32,538 bases of DNA from Deltaproteobacteria bacterium. GTDB taxonomy: Bacteria > Desulfobacterota > Desulfobacteria > Desulfobacterales > UBA11574. Both the position numbers and the translations under genes were made by a program. The notes under the pieces are model-generated. The model searched no databases, was not told the DNA's origin, and was given only the letters and a program-made list of their open reading frames with translations. Every line of letters begins with the position of its first letter. Position 1 is the stretch's first letter. Shown here piece by piece: positions 23,507 to 32,510 of this stretch. The stretch spans positions 1 to 32,538 of the forward strand of contig JAFDEW010000016.1 in the NCBI GenBank assembly GCA_019310125.1, read 5' to 3'.

Positions 23507-23587
23507 CCGGTTAACTTTTCAGCAATTTATGGCGACTGCACATGATAAAATGTAAAAGATCTTGACAATAGTTATTATTTCACTTAG

Positions 23588-23736
23588 TTAGTTTCCATCC
23601 AGAAATGGCCCTTTTCCGCAATCTCTGCGTCAATCTGCGGAATACCTTGTGCGGCGTACCACTTGTACGCCTCCGCGGTATTCCTTGATTTCCTTGACAT
23701 TGCGAAAAATTGCTCATTTCTGCATTGGAAACTTAA
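23588..23736. repeat. Palindromic element, ~149 bp, GTAC-tipped
   Basis: Arms TTAGTTTCCATCCAGAAATGG and its degenerate complement (CATTTCTGCATTGGAAACTTAA) enclose further paired blocks (CGCAAT / ATTGCG, GGAATACC / GGTATTCC) and a perfect tip GGCGTAC-CACTT-GTACGCC. It lies in the 339-base gap before rpmF. A TTGACA at 23562-23567 just upstream has no convincing -10. Confidence 0.75.
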
Positions 23737-23845
23737 TTTATGTCCAATATAGATTTATGGATAGGCACTAATTAAGCTTCAGTCTTGAAACAGGAGAATG
23801 ATTTGAAAATAATTTTTTAAAAAATAATTGTCTAAAGGAGCACTT

Positions 23846-24022
23846 ATGGCGGTACCAAAACGAAAAAAATCAAAATCAAGGCGGGATAAAAGAAGGACGC
23901 ATCAGAAAATTACGGGCCCTAACCTGACGAGCTGCCCCCAGTGCGGGGATGCCCGGCTTCCGCATCATGCTTGCCCCGGTTGCGGCACTTACAAAGGCCG
24001 CACGGTTATTGAAACCGAATAA
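23846..24022 (+). CDS. rpmF: 50S ribosomal protein L32
   Basis: 58 residues: MAVPKRKKSKSRRDKRRTHQK is the L32 start, and CPQC...CPGC is the zinc-binding (C+) form. AAAGGAG (23834-23840) precedes ATG 23846; the longer frame to 23828 is ruled out by family length. It is followed by rpiB 21 bases downstream rather than the plsX-fabH set often found after rpmF. Confidence 0.95.
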   Translation: MAVPKRKKSKSRRDKRRTHQKITGPNLTSCPQCGDARLPHHACPGCGTYKGRTVIETE

Positions 24023-24043
24023 TTTTATTGCCAGGATAAAACA

Positions 24044-24523
24044 ATGCCGGAAAAGAAACCACCTGTTATCATCGGCAGCGACCATGCGGCTTATGATTTG
24101 AAGGAAAAAATCAAAGCATTCCTCATTGAAAGAGGTATTGATGTTGAAGATGTGGGCTGCCATAGTGAAGCCTCGGTTGATTATCCGGATTTTGGAATCA
24201 AAGTTGCCTCCATGGTTTCAGCGGGTAAGTTTGACCGAGGGATACTCTTGTGCGGTACCGGAATCGGTATGTCAATGGTTGCCAACAAATTTCCTCATGT
24301 CAGAGCGGCTCTGTGTACGGGTCTTTTTTCCTCTATTATGAGCAAACGTCATAACAATTCGAATATACTGGTTTTAGGCGCTCGCGTTGTGGGAGACATT
24401 CTTGCCATTGAGATAGTGAAAGCCTGGCTTGAAACACCCTTTGAAGGCGGACGGCACCAGCGTCGATTGGATAAGTTTGATCGGATAGACACCGCAATCA
24501 CGGATTCAAATTCTGATATCTAA
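24044..24523 (+). CDS. rpiB: Ribose-5-phosphate isomerase B
   Basis: 159 residues with the RpiB/LacAB layout: IGSDHAAYDLKEKIK (substrate-binding Asp-His), SVDYPDFG, GILLCGTGIGMSMVANK (the catalytic Cys) and RHNNSNILVLGARVVG, ending FEGGRHQRRLDKF. It interconverts ribose 5-phosphate and ribulose 5-phosphate, the latter being a riboflavin precursor used by RibB. It stands upstream of glyA as in many deltaproteobacterial versions of this block. The 199-base gap to glyA contains no recognised riboswitch. Confidence 0.94.
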   Translation: MPEKKPPVIIGSDHAAYDLKEKIKAFLIERGIDVEDVGCHSEASVDYPDFGIKVASMVSAGKFDRGILLCGTGIGMSMVANKFPHVRAALCTGLFSSIMSKRHNNSNILVLGARVVGDILAIEIVKAWLETPFEGGRHQRRLDKFDRIDTAITDSNSDI

Positions 24524-24722
24524 CCCCGATCTCTCACGACTCTGACTCGTTCATTTGCAAGATAAAAATCCAGATAAATTTTTCATGAGAAATTCGGGCT
24601 AAAGGATTGGACATCTGTAGTCTCTTTTTGTATAAAGAAGACACGGTTCATATTCAGAGCCAACATGTGAATTTTCAGTTTAACGAAATCTGAAAGCACA
24701 ATCATTAAAAAAGGAACACTGT

Positions 24723-25985
24723 TTGGACTTAAAAGTTATTGAGAATGTAGATCATGAGATTGCCGGTGCAATCACCATGGAAATTGACAGGCAGAAAAAC
24801 ACCTTGGAGCTTATTGCATCGGAAAATATCGCCAGCCTGGCAGTTATGGCCGTTCAGGGGAGTGTTTTCACCAATAAATATGCTGAAGGTTATCCGGATA
24901 AACGTTATTATGGTGGGTGTGAATATGTTGATATTGCAGAGAAACTGGCCGTAAGTCGAGCCAAAAAATTATTCAATGCGCCCTATGCCAATGTCCAGCC
25001 TCACTCCGGATCACAGGCAAATATGGCGGTATATTTTGCACTCTTAGAGCCGGGAGACACGGTTATTGGAATGAATTTGTCCCATGGGGGACACCTTACA
25101 CACGGAAGTCCGGTTAGTTTTTCAGGAAAGCTGTACAATTTTTTCCACTACGGCGTTAACCGGGATACCGAAACCATTGACTACAACGCATTGGCGGTGC
25201 TGGCGGAAAAACATCGGCCAAAACTGATTATTGCCGGTGCAAGCGCTTACCCGCGTATCATAGATTTTGAAGCATTTGCCCAAATTGCCGAATCGGTAAA
25301 CGCTTATTTGATGGTGGATATGGCCCACATTGCCGGGCTGGTGGCGGCCGGGCTTCATCCGTCTCCCATCCCTTTTGCGGATGTCACAACTTCAACAACT
25401 CACAAAACATTAAGAGGCCCTCGCGGTGGCTTGATTCTGGCGAGAACCGACTATAGCGCCAAACTGAATAGCGCAATATTCCCCGGAATTCAGGGGGGAC
25501 CGCTGATGCATGTGATTGCCGCTAAAGCGGTTGCTTTCAAGGAAGCGTTGAGCGATTCGTTTGTGGTTTATCAGAAAAATGTGGTTAACAATGCAAAGGC
25601 TCTTGCAAACTGTCTGATGGACCATGGTATAAAACTGGTTTCGGGCGGCACCGATAACCACATGATGATTATCGATTTAAGGAATCTTAACATCACCGGA
25701 AAGGACGCCGAAGACGCACTGGGCCATGCCGGGATGACCGTCAACAAGAACTCCATACCATTTGAAACGCTCAGCCCGTCCGTAACCAGCGGTATTCGTA
25801 TCGGAACGCCTGCAGTTACCACAAGAGGCATGAAAACGCCGGAGATGCAAATAATTGCAGACCTTATTGTCGATGTGCTCCAAAATTACGACAATGACGG
25901 TCTTATTATGAATACCAAGACAAAAGTCCGCGAACTTTGCGGGGATTTTCCTCTTTATGGCAATGAATTTAAGGCAGCAGGATAA
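24723..25985 (+). CDS. glyA: Serine hydroxymethyltransferase
   Basis: 420 residues. TTG 24723 is the start: AAGGA lies eight bases upstream and the protein begins at the usual distance from [10 protein letters not shown]. Landmarks: [18 protein letters not shown], the PLP lysine in [14 protein letters not shown], and the C-terminal [16 protein letters not shown]. It moves the serine hydroxymethyl group to tetrahydrofolate. The next gene starts three bases after its stop. Length and motifs are all normal. Confidence 0.96.
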   Translation: MDLKVIENVDHEIAGAITMEIDRQKNTLELIASENIASLAVMAVQGSVFTNKYAEGYPDKRYYGGCEYVDIAEKLAVSRAKKLFNAPYANVQPHSGSQANMAVYFALLEPGDTVIGMNLSHGGHLTHGSPVSFSGKLYNFFHYGVNRDTETIDYNALAVLAEKHRPKLIIAGASAYPRIIDFEAFAQIAESVNAYLMVDMAHIAGLVAAGLHPSPIPFADVTTSTTHKTLRGPRGGLILARTDYSAKLNSAIFPGIQGGPLMHVIAAKAVAFKEALSDSFVVYQKNVVNNAKALANCLMDHGIKLVSGGTDNHMMIIDLRNLNITGKDAEDALGHAGMTVNKNSIPFETLSPSVTSGIRIGTPAVTTRGMKTPEMQIIADLIVDVLQNYDNDGLIMNTKTKVRELCGDFPLYGNEFKAAG

Positions 25986-25988
25986 AAA

Positions 25989-26450
25989 GTGTCTGGAAAA
26001 AGCAATCGCCCTTCGTGGCCTACCTATTTTATGGATATTACGTTTCTTGTGGCCAAACGTTCTACATGTCTCCGGCGGGCTGTGGGTGCTTTGATTGTAA
26101 AGGACAAAAGAATTCTGTCTACCGGCTATAACGGCGCCCCGACCGGCCTTAAACACTGTCTTGAAATCGGATGCCTGCGTGAAAAATTGAACGTGCCCTC
26201 GGGTGAGAGACATGAACTGTGCCGGGGTATACATGCTGAACAGAATGCGATTATTCAGGCCGCCTATCACGGTGTTTCCATAAAGGATGCAACGCTTTTC
26301 TGTACGAACATGCCGTGTTCCATATGTGCTAAAATGATCATCAATGCCGGAATAAAACAGATTTACTATCATTCCGGGTATGCAGATGCCATGTCAAAAG
26401 AAATGCTTACGGAGGCAGGTATTGACTTAATTCAATTTGATGCCGGTTAG
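25989..26450 (+). CDS. dCMP deaminase family protein
   Basis: 153 residues with a GTG start at 25989, directly after glyA. Zinc ligands are in [11 protein letters not shown] (His, with catalytic Glu) and [11 protein letters not shown] (two Cys). The N-terminal [25 protein letters not shown] is typical of ComEB/dCMP deaminases, which make dUMP for thymidylate synthesis and so use glyA's one-carbon product. nrdR begins 13 bases downstream. Confidence 0.92.
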   Translation: MSGKSNRPSWPTYFMDITFLVAKRSTCLRRAVGALIVKDKRILSTGYNGAPTGLKHCLEIGCLREKLNVPSGERHELCRGIHAEQNAIIQAAYHGVSIKDATLFCTNMPCSICAKMIINAGIKQIYYHSGYADAMSKEMLTEAGIDLIQFDAG

Positions 26451-26463
26451 CGGGGAGGAATTC

Positions 26464-26928
26464 ATGAAATGTCCATTTTGTGCAGAAATTAACAACAAAG
26501 TTATCGACTCTAGATTGAGCAAGGATGGGAATGTCATTCGCAGGCGCAGAGAATGTATTGTATGCAGTAGGCGATTTACAACCTACGAGCATATTGAGGA
26601 AATCCCTGTTATGATCATCAAAAAGGATGGGCGTCGAGAAGTCTTTTCCATTGATAAATTACGTTCGGGTATCCAAAAAGCATGTCAGAAGCGAAATATA
26701 AGTGTTAATAGTATTGAAGAATTTCTTGATGAGCTGGAACGTGATCTCAGAGAATCCGGCGAAAAGGAGATACCTTCCCATAAAATCGGCGAAAAAGTCA
26801 TGGCCAAACTTTATGAAATAGACGATGTTGCATACGTGAGGTTTGCATCAGTGTATAGAGAATTCAAAGATGTAAACGATTTTGTTTCTGAACTAAAAAG
26901 CCTTTTGAACGAACATAAACCCGAATAG
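26464..26928 (+). CDS. nrdR: Transcriptional repressor NrdR
   Basis: 154 residues. The zinc ribbon MKCPFC...CIVCSRRF (four cysteines) is followed by the ATP-cone (PVMIIKKDGRREVFSIDKL to VRFASVYREF). NrdR senses ATP/dATP and represses ribonucleotide reductase operons; no reductase gene is in this window. GAGGAATTC before ATG 26464 fixes the start, and the upstream extension of the frame is a shadow of the deaminase gene. ribD starts 10 bases downstream. Confidence 0.95.
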   Translation: MKCPFCAEINNKVIDSRLSKDGNVIRRRRECIVCSRRFTTYEHIEEIPVMIIKKDGRREVFSIDKLRSGIQKACQKRNISVNSIEEFLDELERDLRESGEKEIPSHKIGEKVMAKLYEIDDVAYVRFASVYREFKDVNDFVSELKSLLNEHKPE

Positions 26929-26938
26929 ACGGGACATA

Positions 26939-28048
26939 ATGCACGACGAGTATTTCATGAAAATGGCACTTGATCTTGCGAAAAAGGGAGAGGGCTTTAC
27001 TTCCCCCAACCCCATGGTCGGTGCCATAATTGTTAAAGAGGGAAAGGTCGTAGGGAAAGGATACCATCATGCTGCGGGCAAAGCTCATGCCGAAGTTAAT
27101 GCCATAGATGATGCCGGAGCTTTGGCCCGGGGAGCAACCCTTTATGTTACCCTTGAGCCGTGCAATCATACGGGACGAACGCCTCCCTGCACGGAAAAGA
27201 TACTTTCAGCCGGCATCAAACGGGTCGTTGTTGCGATGCATGACCCGAATCCGGATGTTAAGGGAGGGGGTATAGATTATTTAAAGCGACGGGGGATTAT
27301 TGTTAAAACCGGTATTTGTGAGGAACAAGCGGAAAGACTGAATGAAATTTTTATAAAATACGTTAAGACAAATCGTCCATTTACGATCATCAAATGTGCG
27401 GCCACGTTGGACGGGAGGATTGCAACAAGAACCGGGGATTCCCGGTGGGTTACCGGTGAAGAATCAAGAAAATTCGTTCACCGTCTAAGGCATTCTGTGG
27501 ACGCTATTATGGTGGGCATTAATACGGTAGAAAAAGATGACCCCAGTCTAACAACCCGGATGGAAAATAGTATAGGAGGCCTAAAGGGCCTTGATCCGGT
27601 GAGGATTGTTCTTGATACCCATCTTAAAATTATTGAAGACGCTAAGCTGTTTCGGCTCGATTCCGATTCTGATACCATCATTATAACCGGTCAATCGGTT
27701 TCAGAGGACAAAAAGGAAAGAATTGAACAACTGGGTGCAAAGATTATTGAGTCACCTGTCAAGGACGGTCTGATCGATCTTGATAACCTCATGGACCGCT
27801 TAGGAGAATTGGGTATAACCAGTCTTCTGATCGAAGGGGGCAGCCGGGTTATTGCATCAGCCCTGTCAGCCGGAATTGTTGAAAAAATTTTCTTTTTCTT
27901 CGCACCCAAAATCCTTGGTGGAGATGATGGTGTGCCTATCTGTAAAGGACAGGGAGCGGATTTGATGGAAAATTGTATACCGGTAAAAGACATTACTGTC
28001 AGACAATTCGGCAACGATGTTATGATTCAAGGATATATCGCCAAATGA
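26939..28048 (+). CDS. ribD: Bifunctional riboflavin biosynthesis deaminase/reductase RibD
   Basis: 369 residues. The deaminase domain (~1-145) has HAEVNAID and PCNHTGRTPPCTEKI (zinc His and two Cys); the reductase domain (~148-369) starts FTIIKCAATLDGRIATRTGDSRWVTG and has the GGSRV NADPH loop. RibD does two successive riboflavin steps. The gene belongs to the same unit as nrdR and precedes a 116-base gap; no FMN riboswitch was recognised in front of it or of ribE. Confidence 0.95.
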   Translation: MHDEYFMKMALDLAKKGEGFTSPNPMVGAIIVKEGKVVGKGYHHAAGKAHAEVNAIDDAGALARGATLYVTLEPCNHTGRTPPCTEKILSAGIKRVVVAMHDPNPDVKGGGIDYLKRRGIIVKTGICEEQAERLNEIFIKYVKTNRPFTIIKCAATLDGRIATRTGDSRWVTGEESRKFVHRLRHSVDAIMVGINTVEKDDPSLTTRMENSIGGLKGLDPVRIVLDTHLKIIEDAKLFRLDSDSDTIIITGQSVSEDKKERIEQLGAKIIESPVKDGLIDLDNLMDRLGELGITSLLIEGGSRVIASALSAGIVEKIFFFFAPKILGGDDGVPICKGQGADLMENCIPVKDITVRQFGNDVMIQGYIAK

Positions 28049-28164
28049 TCTAACTTGAAGTCTGTATTAATTTTTTTTGAAAGAAATAATTCGAGATGTT
28101 TACAACACGGTAGAGAGACATTATATTTAGTGTTTATATACCCAAATCACCTATTTTTTAAGTT

Positions 28165-28827
28165 ATGTTTACCGGAATCATAGAAGGTCTGGGAACCATT
28201 ATTGAGATACGGTCTCAAGGCCAGGGAAAACGATTTTCTTTTAACGCGGATTTTGTTCCCGAGAAGACCAAGATCGGAGACAGTATTTCCGTGAGCGGCG
28301 TCTGTTTGACAGTGGTTGCGATCCATGGCAAACGGTTTCAAGTTGATGTGTCACCTGAAACTCTTGCAAGGACAATTTTTGGCAGGGCGAAGATCGGAGA
28401 TCGTGTGAACCTTGAGCGTGCCCTTCAACTTTCCGGACGTATAGACGGGCATCTTGTTTCAGGACATATCGACGGCATGGGAACCATAAAGCAAAAACAA
28501 AACACAGGCAATGCCGTCATTGTTGGTATCGGAGTGCCCGAATCCTTTTCACGTTATATGATAAAAAAAGGTTCGATCGCAGTGGACGGCATCAGTCTTA
28601 CGATCAACAACTGTGATCGCGGTAGTTTTGACGTCAGTATAATCCCGCATACTGCAAAATTGACAACGATGGCGATCAGCAGGGTCGGGGATTCGGTTAA
28701 TATTGAAACGGATATGATCGGAAAATATGTTGAACGCTTTGTCACAAAAATACAAGACCATGGTAAAAAAGATCAAACCGGGCGGTCTATGGATATGCAA
28801 TTTCTGGCCAAAACCGGTTTTATTTAA
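28165..28827 (+). CDS. ribE: Riboflavin synthase, alpha chain
   Basis: 220 residues: MFTGIIEGLGTI start and two lumazine-binding repeats (residues ~1-97 and ~98-200), each with a SVSGVCLTV-type or AVDGISLTI-type motif, plus SGHIDGMG between. It dismutates two lumazine molecules to riboflavin. No strong ribosome binding site is visible: the leader is very AT-rich (CACCTATTTTTTAAGTT before the ATG). The last ~20 residues are a variable tail. Confidence 0.95.
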   Translation: MFTGIIEGLGTIIEIRSQGQGKRFSFNADFVPEKTKIGDSISVSGVCLTVVAIHGKRFQVDVSPETLARTIFGRAKIGDRVNLERALQLSGRIDGHLVSGHIDGMGTIKQKQNTGNAVIVGIGVPESFSRYMIKKGSIAVDGISLTINNCDRGSFDVSIIPHTAKLTTMAISRVGDSVNIETDMIGKYVERFVTKIQDHGKKDQTGRSMDMQFLAKTGFI

Positions 28828-28867
28828 ATCCATTGCCTAATTTTTATTAAGGAGAAAATAATTAATA

Positions 28868-30082
28868 ATGTCACTGATAAGCATTGAAGATGCCATTAAA
28901 GAAATAAGGGACGGACGTATGGTCATTCTCGTTGATGATGAAGACCGAGAGAATGAGGGCGACCTTACAATGGCTGCCCAAGCGGTTACACCTGAAGCCA
29001 TTAATTTCATGGCAAAATACGGTCGAGGACTTATCTGCCTCTCCATGACCGCAGAGAAAATAGATGCTCTGAATCTTCCCCTGATGGTTGACAACAACAC
29101 ATCACAGTTTCAGACTGGTTTTACTGTATCCATCGAAGCCCGATGCGGCGTAACAACCGGTATTTCTGCCGCGGACCGTGCCACCACTATCCTTGCGGCT
29201 GTGGCAGATAATGCCAAGCCGACGGATCTTGTGCGGCCCGGACATGTATTCCCCTTGAGAGGCAAAGATGGCGGAGTGATTGTGCGTGCCGGTCAGACTG
29301 AGGGATCTATAGATCTGGCGCGTCTTGCGGGTTTAAAGCCTGCCGGCGTAATTTGTGAAATCATGGATGAAGACGGTACCATGGCCAGAATGCCGGCTCT
29401 GGAAAATTTTAGCAAAGAACATGATATAAAAATATGTACCATTGCCGATCTCATTGAATACCGGATGCGCACCGAATTGTTTGTGAAAAGAGCAGCGGAA
29501 ACGGTTGTCCCCACTTCAATGGCCGGAGAATTCAAAGCCATTGTTTACGAAAATGCTGTGGATGATTTACTTCATATCGCCATGGTGAAGGGTGACATCG
29601 ATTCCGATAAGCCTGTACTTGTTCGGGTTCATTCGGAATGTCTGACAGGAGATATTTTCAGTTCACTCCGCTGTGACTGTGGAGAACAACTGCATAAGGC
29701 CATGAAAATGATTGACAAGGAAGGTGCCGGAATATTGCTTTATATCCGCCAGGAGGGGAGAGGGATCGGCCTTGTTAATAAATTAAAAGCATATGCACTC
29801 CAGGATCAGGGCCTTGACACGGTTGAGGCAAACCTAGAACTCGGATTCAAGCCTGATTTGAGAAATTACGGCATCGGTGCACAAATTCTTGTTGATTTGG
29901 GAGTTAGAAAGATGAGACTTCTTACAAACAATCCCAAGAAAGTTGTCGGGCTTGACGGATATGGACTCAGTATCGTGGAGCAGACAAAGATTGAAATAGA
30001 GCCCAATGAATATAACCGGTGTTATCTGGAGTGCAAGAAGGCTAAGATGGGACATCTGTTAAATATTGATACCGTACCCTAA
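28868..30082 (+). CDS. ribBA: Bifunctional 3,4-dihydroxy-2-butanone-4-phosphate synthase / GTP cyclohydrolase II
   Basis: 404 residues. The N-terminal RibB half (1-~200) has [20 protein letters not shown] and [16 protein letters not shown]; the C-terminal RibA half has [21 protein letters not shown] (three zinc cysteines) and [16 protein letters not shown]. It makes both precursors of riboflavin, from ribulose 5-phosphate and from GTP. AAGGAG precedes the start by 13 bases. Both halves look active. Confidence 0.96.
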   Translation: MSLISIEDAIKEIRDGRMVILVDDEDRENEGDLTMAAQAVTPEAINFMAKYGRGLICLSMTAEKIDALNLPLMVDNNTSQFQTGFTVSIEARCGVTTGISAADRATTILAAVADNAKPTDLVRPGHVFPLRGKDGGVIVRAGQTEGSIDLARLAGLKPAGVICEIMDEDGTMARMPALENFSKEHDIKICTIADLIEYRMRTELFVKRAAETVVPTSMAGEFKAIVYENAVDDLLHIAMVKGDIDSDKPVLVRVHSECLTGDIFSSLRCDCGEQLHKAMKMIDKEGAGILLYIRQEGRGIGLVNKLKAYALQDQGLDTVEANLELGFKPDLRNYGIGAQILVDLGVRKMRLLTNNPKKVVGLDGYGLSIVEQTKIEIEPNEYNRCYLECKKAKMGHLLNIDTVP

Positions 30083-30117
30083 ACCGGATAAATCGGGACA
30101 AACCGGGAGGAATGTAA

Positions 30118-30591
30118 ATGCCAAAAATTTTAGAAGCCAACCTGCTGGCAGAGGGCAAAAAATTTGCACTTGTGGTAAGCCGTTTTAATGATTTTATCAC
30201 CGACAGGCTTAAAGAGGGCGCCCTTGACGGACTGTTACGCTCCGGCGCCCGGGACGAAGACATAGAAATTGTGAAGGTTCCCGGTGCATTTGAAATACCG
30301 TTGATGGCGAAAAAAATGGCGGAAACGGGTCGATATCATGCCGTTGTTTGTCTGGGTGCGGTCATTCGGGGGGCAACGCCACATTTTGATTATGTCAGTG
30401 CCGAGGTCTCCAAAGGGATCGCCATGGTCAGTCTGGATTCCGGAATTCCGGTTATTTTTGGCATTGTGACAACCGACACCATTGAGCAGGCCATCGAGCG
30501 TGCCGGAACAAAAGCCGGCAATAAAGGATGGGATGCTGCAATAAGCGCTGTTGAGATGGCAAATTTGATTGAGGTTGTCGACCGGGCATAA
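30118..30591 (+). CDS. ribH: 6,7-dimethyl-8-ribityllumazine synthase
   Basis: 157 residues: [32 protein letters not shown] and [22 protein letters not shown], where the His of PHFDYV is the catalytic residue. It condenses the RibA/RibD and RibB products, and the lumazine passes to RibE. Such proteins form capsid-like shells or pentamers. GGGAGG precedes ATG; nusB follows two bases after the stop. Confidence 0.96.
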   Translation: MPKILEANLLAEGKKFALVVSRFNDFITDRLKEGALDGLLRSGARDEDIEIVKVPGAFEIPLMAKKMAETGRYHAVVCLGAVIRGATPHFDYVSAEVSKGIAMVSLDSGIPVIFGIVTTDTIEQAIERAGTKAGNKGWDAAISAVEMANLIEVVDRA

Positions 30592-30593
30592 CC

Positions 30594-31031
30594 ATGGGAA
30601 ACCGACGTAAGTCACGAGAACTTGCCATGCAGGCGCTCTTTTATATGGATATGAGTCAGGATGACTCAAATGAGATGCTGGAAAGGTTCTGTGACAATTT
30701 TTCTCCCCCGGAAAAAATGCTCCCCTTTTTTCTTAATCTTGTAAAGGGGGTTATTCGGGAAAAAGGTGAAATTGATTCGATTCTTAAACGGTTTTCCGAC
30801 CACTGGAAGCTCAACCGCATGTCCTGTGTTGACAGAAACACAATGAGAGTTGCCATATATGAACTGCTTTACTGCCATGATATTCCACATAAAGTATCCA
30901 TAAATGAGGCGATTGACATGGGAAAGAAGTTCGGTTCCAAGGAATCAGGCGCCTTTATCAATGGAATTCTGGACAGCATTCGCATTGCAATTGAAAAAAA
31001 AGAGATTCATGTAAAGGATACAATTCAATAA
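30594..31031 (+). CDS. nusB: Transcription antitermination protein NusB
   Basis: 145 residues: RRKSRELAMQALFYMD start, the central LNRMSCVDRNTMRVAIYELLYCHDIPHKVSINEAIDMGKKFG and FINGILDSI. NusB joins NusE (S10) in rRNA antitermination. It starts two bases after ribH, the usual place in proteobacteria. Length is normal. Confidence 0.95.
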   Translation: MGNRRKSRELAMQALFYMDMSQDDSNEMLERFCDNFSPPEKMLPFFLNLVKGVIREKGEIDSILKRFSDHWKLNRMSCVDRNTMRVAIYELLYCHDIPHKVSINEAIDMGKKFGSKESGAFINGILDSIRIAIEKKEIHVKDTIQ

Positions 31032-31054
31032 AACCAAACCCCAAGGAGGCTGTG

Positions 31055-31681
31055 TTGATTATTAAAGAACTTGTTGTTGGGCCGCTTATGGCAAATTGTT
31101 TTATTTTCGGATGTAAAGAAACAAAGGAAGCTGTTGTCATCGATCCCGGGGGGGATGCCGACAGAATTATGTTCTCGCTTGCAGATTCCGAGTTAAAAGT
31201 AAAATATATCATCAATACACATGGTCATTTTGACCATGTCGCTGCAAATGGAAAAATAAAAGATGCAACCGGCGCAGACATCCTGATCCATCCCCTTGAT
31301 GCTTCCATGCTGGGTTCGATTTCAACCAATGCCGCTCTTTTTGGAATTTCAGTAGAAAATTCGCCGCCATGTGATCAAACCATTGAAGAAGGCGACACCG
31401 TCTCTTTTGGAAAAATTACGTTAAAGGTTATTCATACGCCGGGGCATACGCCGGGGGGCATTTCACTGTATACGGATAAAATCGTTTTTGTGGGAGATAC
31501 GCTTTTTGCCGGTTCCATCGGGCGCACCGATTTTCCCGGCGGAGATTTTAACACCCTTATATCGAGCGTTCGTACAAAGCTTTTCAAAATGGACGATGAT
31601 GTAAGAGTTCTTTCAGGACATGGCCCGGAAACAAGCATCGGCAGTGAAAAGCGCTTTAATCCATTTGTGGGCCTATTTTAA
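31055..31681 (+). CDS. MBL-fold hydrolase, glyoxalase II-like
   Basis: 208 residues from TTG 31055, five bases after AAGGAGG (31043-31049); GTG 31052 is possible but crowds the site. Metal ligands: THGHFDHV, HTPGHTPGGI, GDTLFAGSIGRTDFPGGD and SGHGPET. The size and VGPLMANCFIFG start fit the short YcbL-like or hydroxyacylglutathione-hydrolase-like group, whose substrate is a thioester such as S-lactoylglutathione or sulfur-related. It is the last gene of the riboflavin-nusB run, 23 bases after nusB. Confidence 0.85.
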   Translation: MIIKELVVGPLMANCFIFGCKETKEAVVIDPGGDADRIMFSLADSELKVKYIINTHGHFDHVAANGKIKDATGADILIHPLDASMLGSISTNAALFGISVENSPPCDQTIEEGDTVSFGKITLKVIHTPGHTPGGISLYTDKIVFVGDTLFAGSIGRTDFPGGDFNTLISSVRTKLFKMDDDVRVLSGHGPETSIGSEKRFNPFVGLF

Positions 31682-31751
31682 AAGGTATCGGATCGTTTCG
31701 ATTAGTTTAGCGCACAATCCCTTGAACGTTGCGAGTATTCCGGAGTCCTCC

Positions 31752-32470
31752 CTATGTGCTATCCGCTTGGCGCCCGGCGCTTAATGCCAGCAGCATTTCC
31801 TCTCTCTCGGCTCGCACCTGATCCTTAATCCTTTTGACATGGCCTCGGCCCAACCCCTTGACCTCACAGCCAAGTTCGAAATAGCGCTTGATTTGAGTGT
31901 CATCCAATATACCGAAGCAGTCGATGACTGCCAGCGGAGAGCCGGCGGTCTCCACTACTTTATCGGGGTCCAGATCTAAATAATGCTTGTGTCTGACGGC
32001 GAAAATAACCGCATCGGAACCACATAACGCCTGTGACAAGTCTTGCTCAACGTGCAGGTCGGTAAGTTTGCCCTGGCTGCGAAAGAACCTTTTCAGGCTA
32101 TGCGTCGGGGAAGGGTACTCGTCTTGCTTTTCAAATTCCCACCAATGCTGTACATAGGGGTCGTGCACCCTGAGTTCAGCTCCCATTTCGGTGAGTCTGC
32201 GAACGATCAACTCAGATCCGCTGTATCGAGTGTCTCCAACATCCTCGCGATAAGAGGCTCCAAGGAGCAGGATTTCGGCGGCCGCCAGCGGACGGCTCAT
32301 ATTGCGAAGTGCATCACGGGTAAGCTGGGCAACCCAGGGGGGTAATCTTGAAAATGTCGTCTTCAAACCCATGGATGTGTCGGTATGCCCACATACCCAG
32401 CCCACCGTCTTTGGGCAGGCAGTAGCCGCCAATGCCGGGTCCTGGAAAGATGATGTTGCTGTGGGTGGGT
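31752..32470 (-). pseudogene. UDP-glucose/GDP-mannose-type dehydrogenase C-terminal fragment, 5'-truncated and frameshifted
   Basis: Read on the minus strand, the frame from ~32470 gives IIFPGPGIGGYCLPKDGG (the catalytic Cys codon is 32419-32421), then YRHIHGFEDDIFKITP. At a run of six G (plus strand, 32337-32342) the homology moves to another frame: WVAQLTRDALRNMSRPLAAAE and LLLGASYREDVGDTRYSGSE to the end. Removing one base of the run restores one continuous protein, so this is a one-base insertion. An apparent 248-residue frame starting at 32498 mixes adapter, poly-A and wrong-frame residues. Whether the shift is genuine or an error in a low-coverage contig end cannot be decided here. The enzyme makes sugar acids for surface polysaccharides. 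Confidence 0.8.
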
Positions 32471-32481
32471 TTTTTTTTTTT
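32470..32481. other. Poly-T run at the adapter junction
   Basis: Twelve T in a row join the genomic end to the adapter. On the minus strand this reads as poly-A following the adapter, as happens when a read runs past the end of its template. Confidence 0.8.
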
Positions 32482-32510
32482 AATGATACGGCGACCACCG
32501 AGATCTACAC
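32482..32510 (+). other. Illumina P5 adapter sequence (contamination)
   Basis: The 29 bases, beginning AATGATACGGCGACCACC and ending TCTACAC, equal the well-known Illumina P5 flow-cell oligo. This is technical, not biological. The following 28 bases (32511-32538) are of unknown origin; an index-length segment may be included. Confidence 0.95.

Noticed and set aside
23562-23590. Strong rpmF promoter at TTGACA 23562
   Set aside because: No acceptable -10 at 16-18 bases, and a palindromic element begins there.
24524-24722. Riboswitch before glyA
   Set aside because: Only short hairpins (TTTCAG/CTGAAA) are visible, with no recognised glycine or other aptamer core.
28049-28164. FMN riboswitch before ribE
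   Set aside because: The gap is very AT-rich and lacks the conserved GGG/ACCGGCGGU-type blocks of the RFN element; none was seen before ribD either.
31752-32498. 248-residue minus-strand frame taken as an intact protein
   Set aside because: Its first residues come from adapter and poly-A, and the next ~45 are the wrong frame of a dehydrogenase; only the part after the G run is genuine in that frame.
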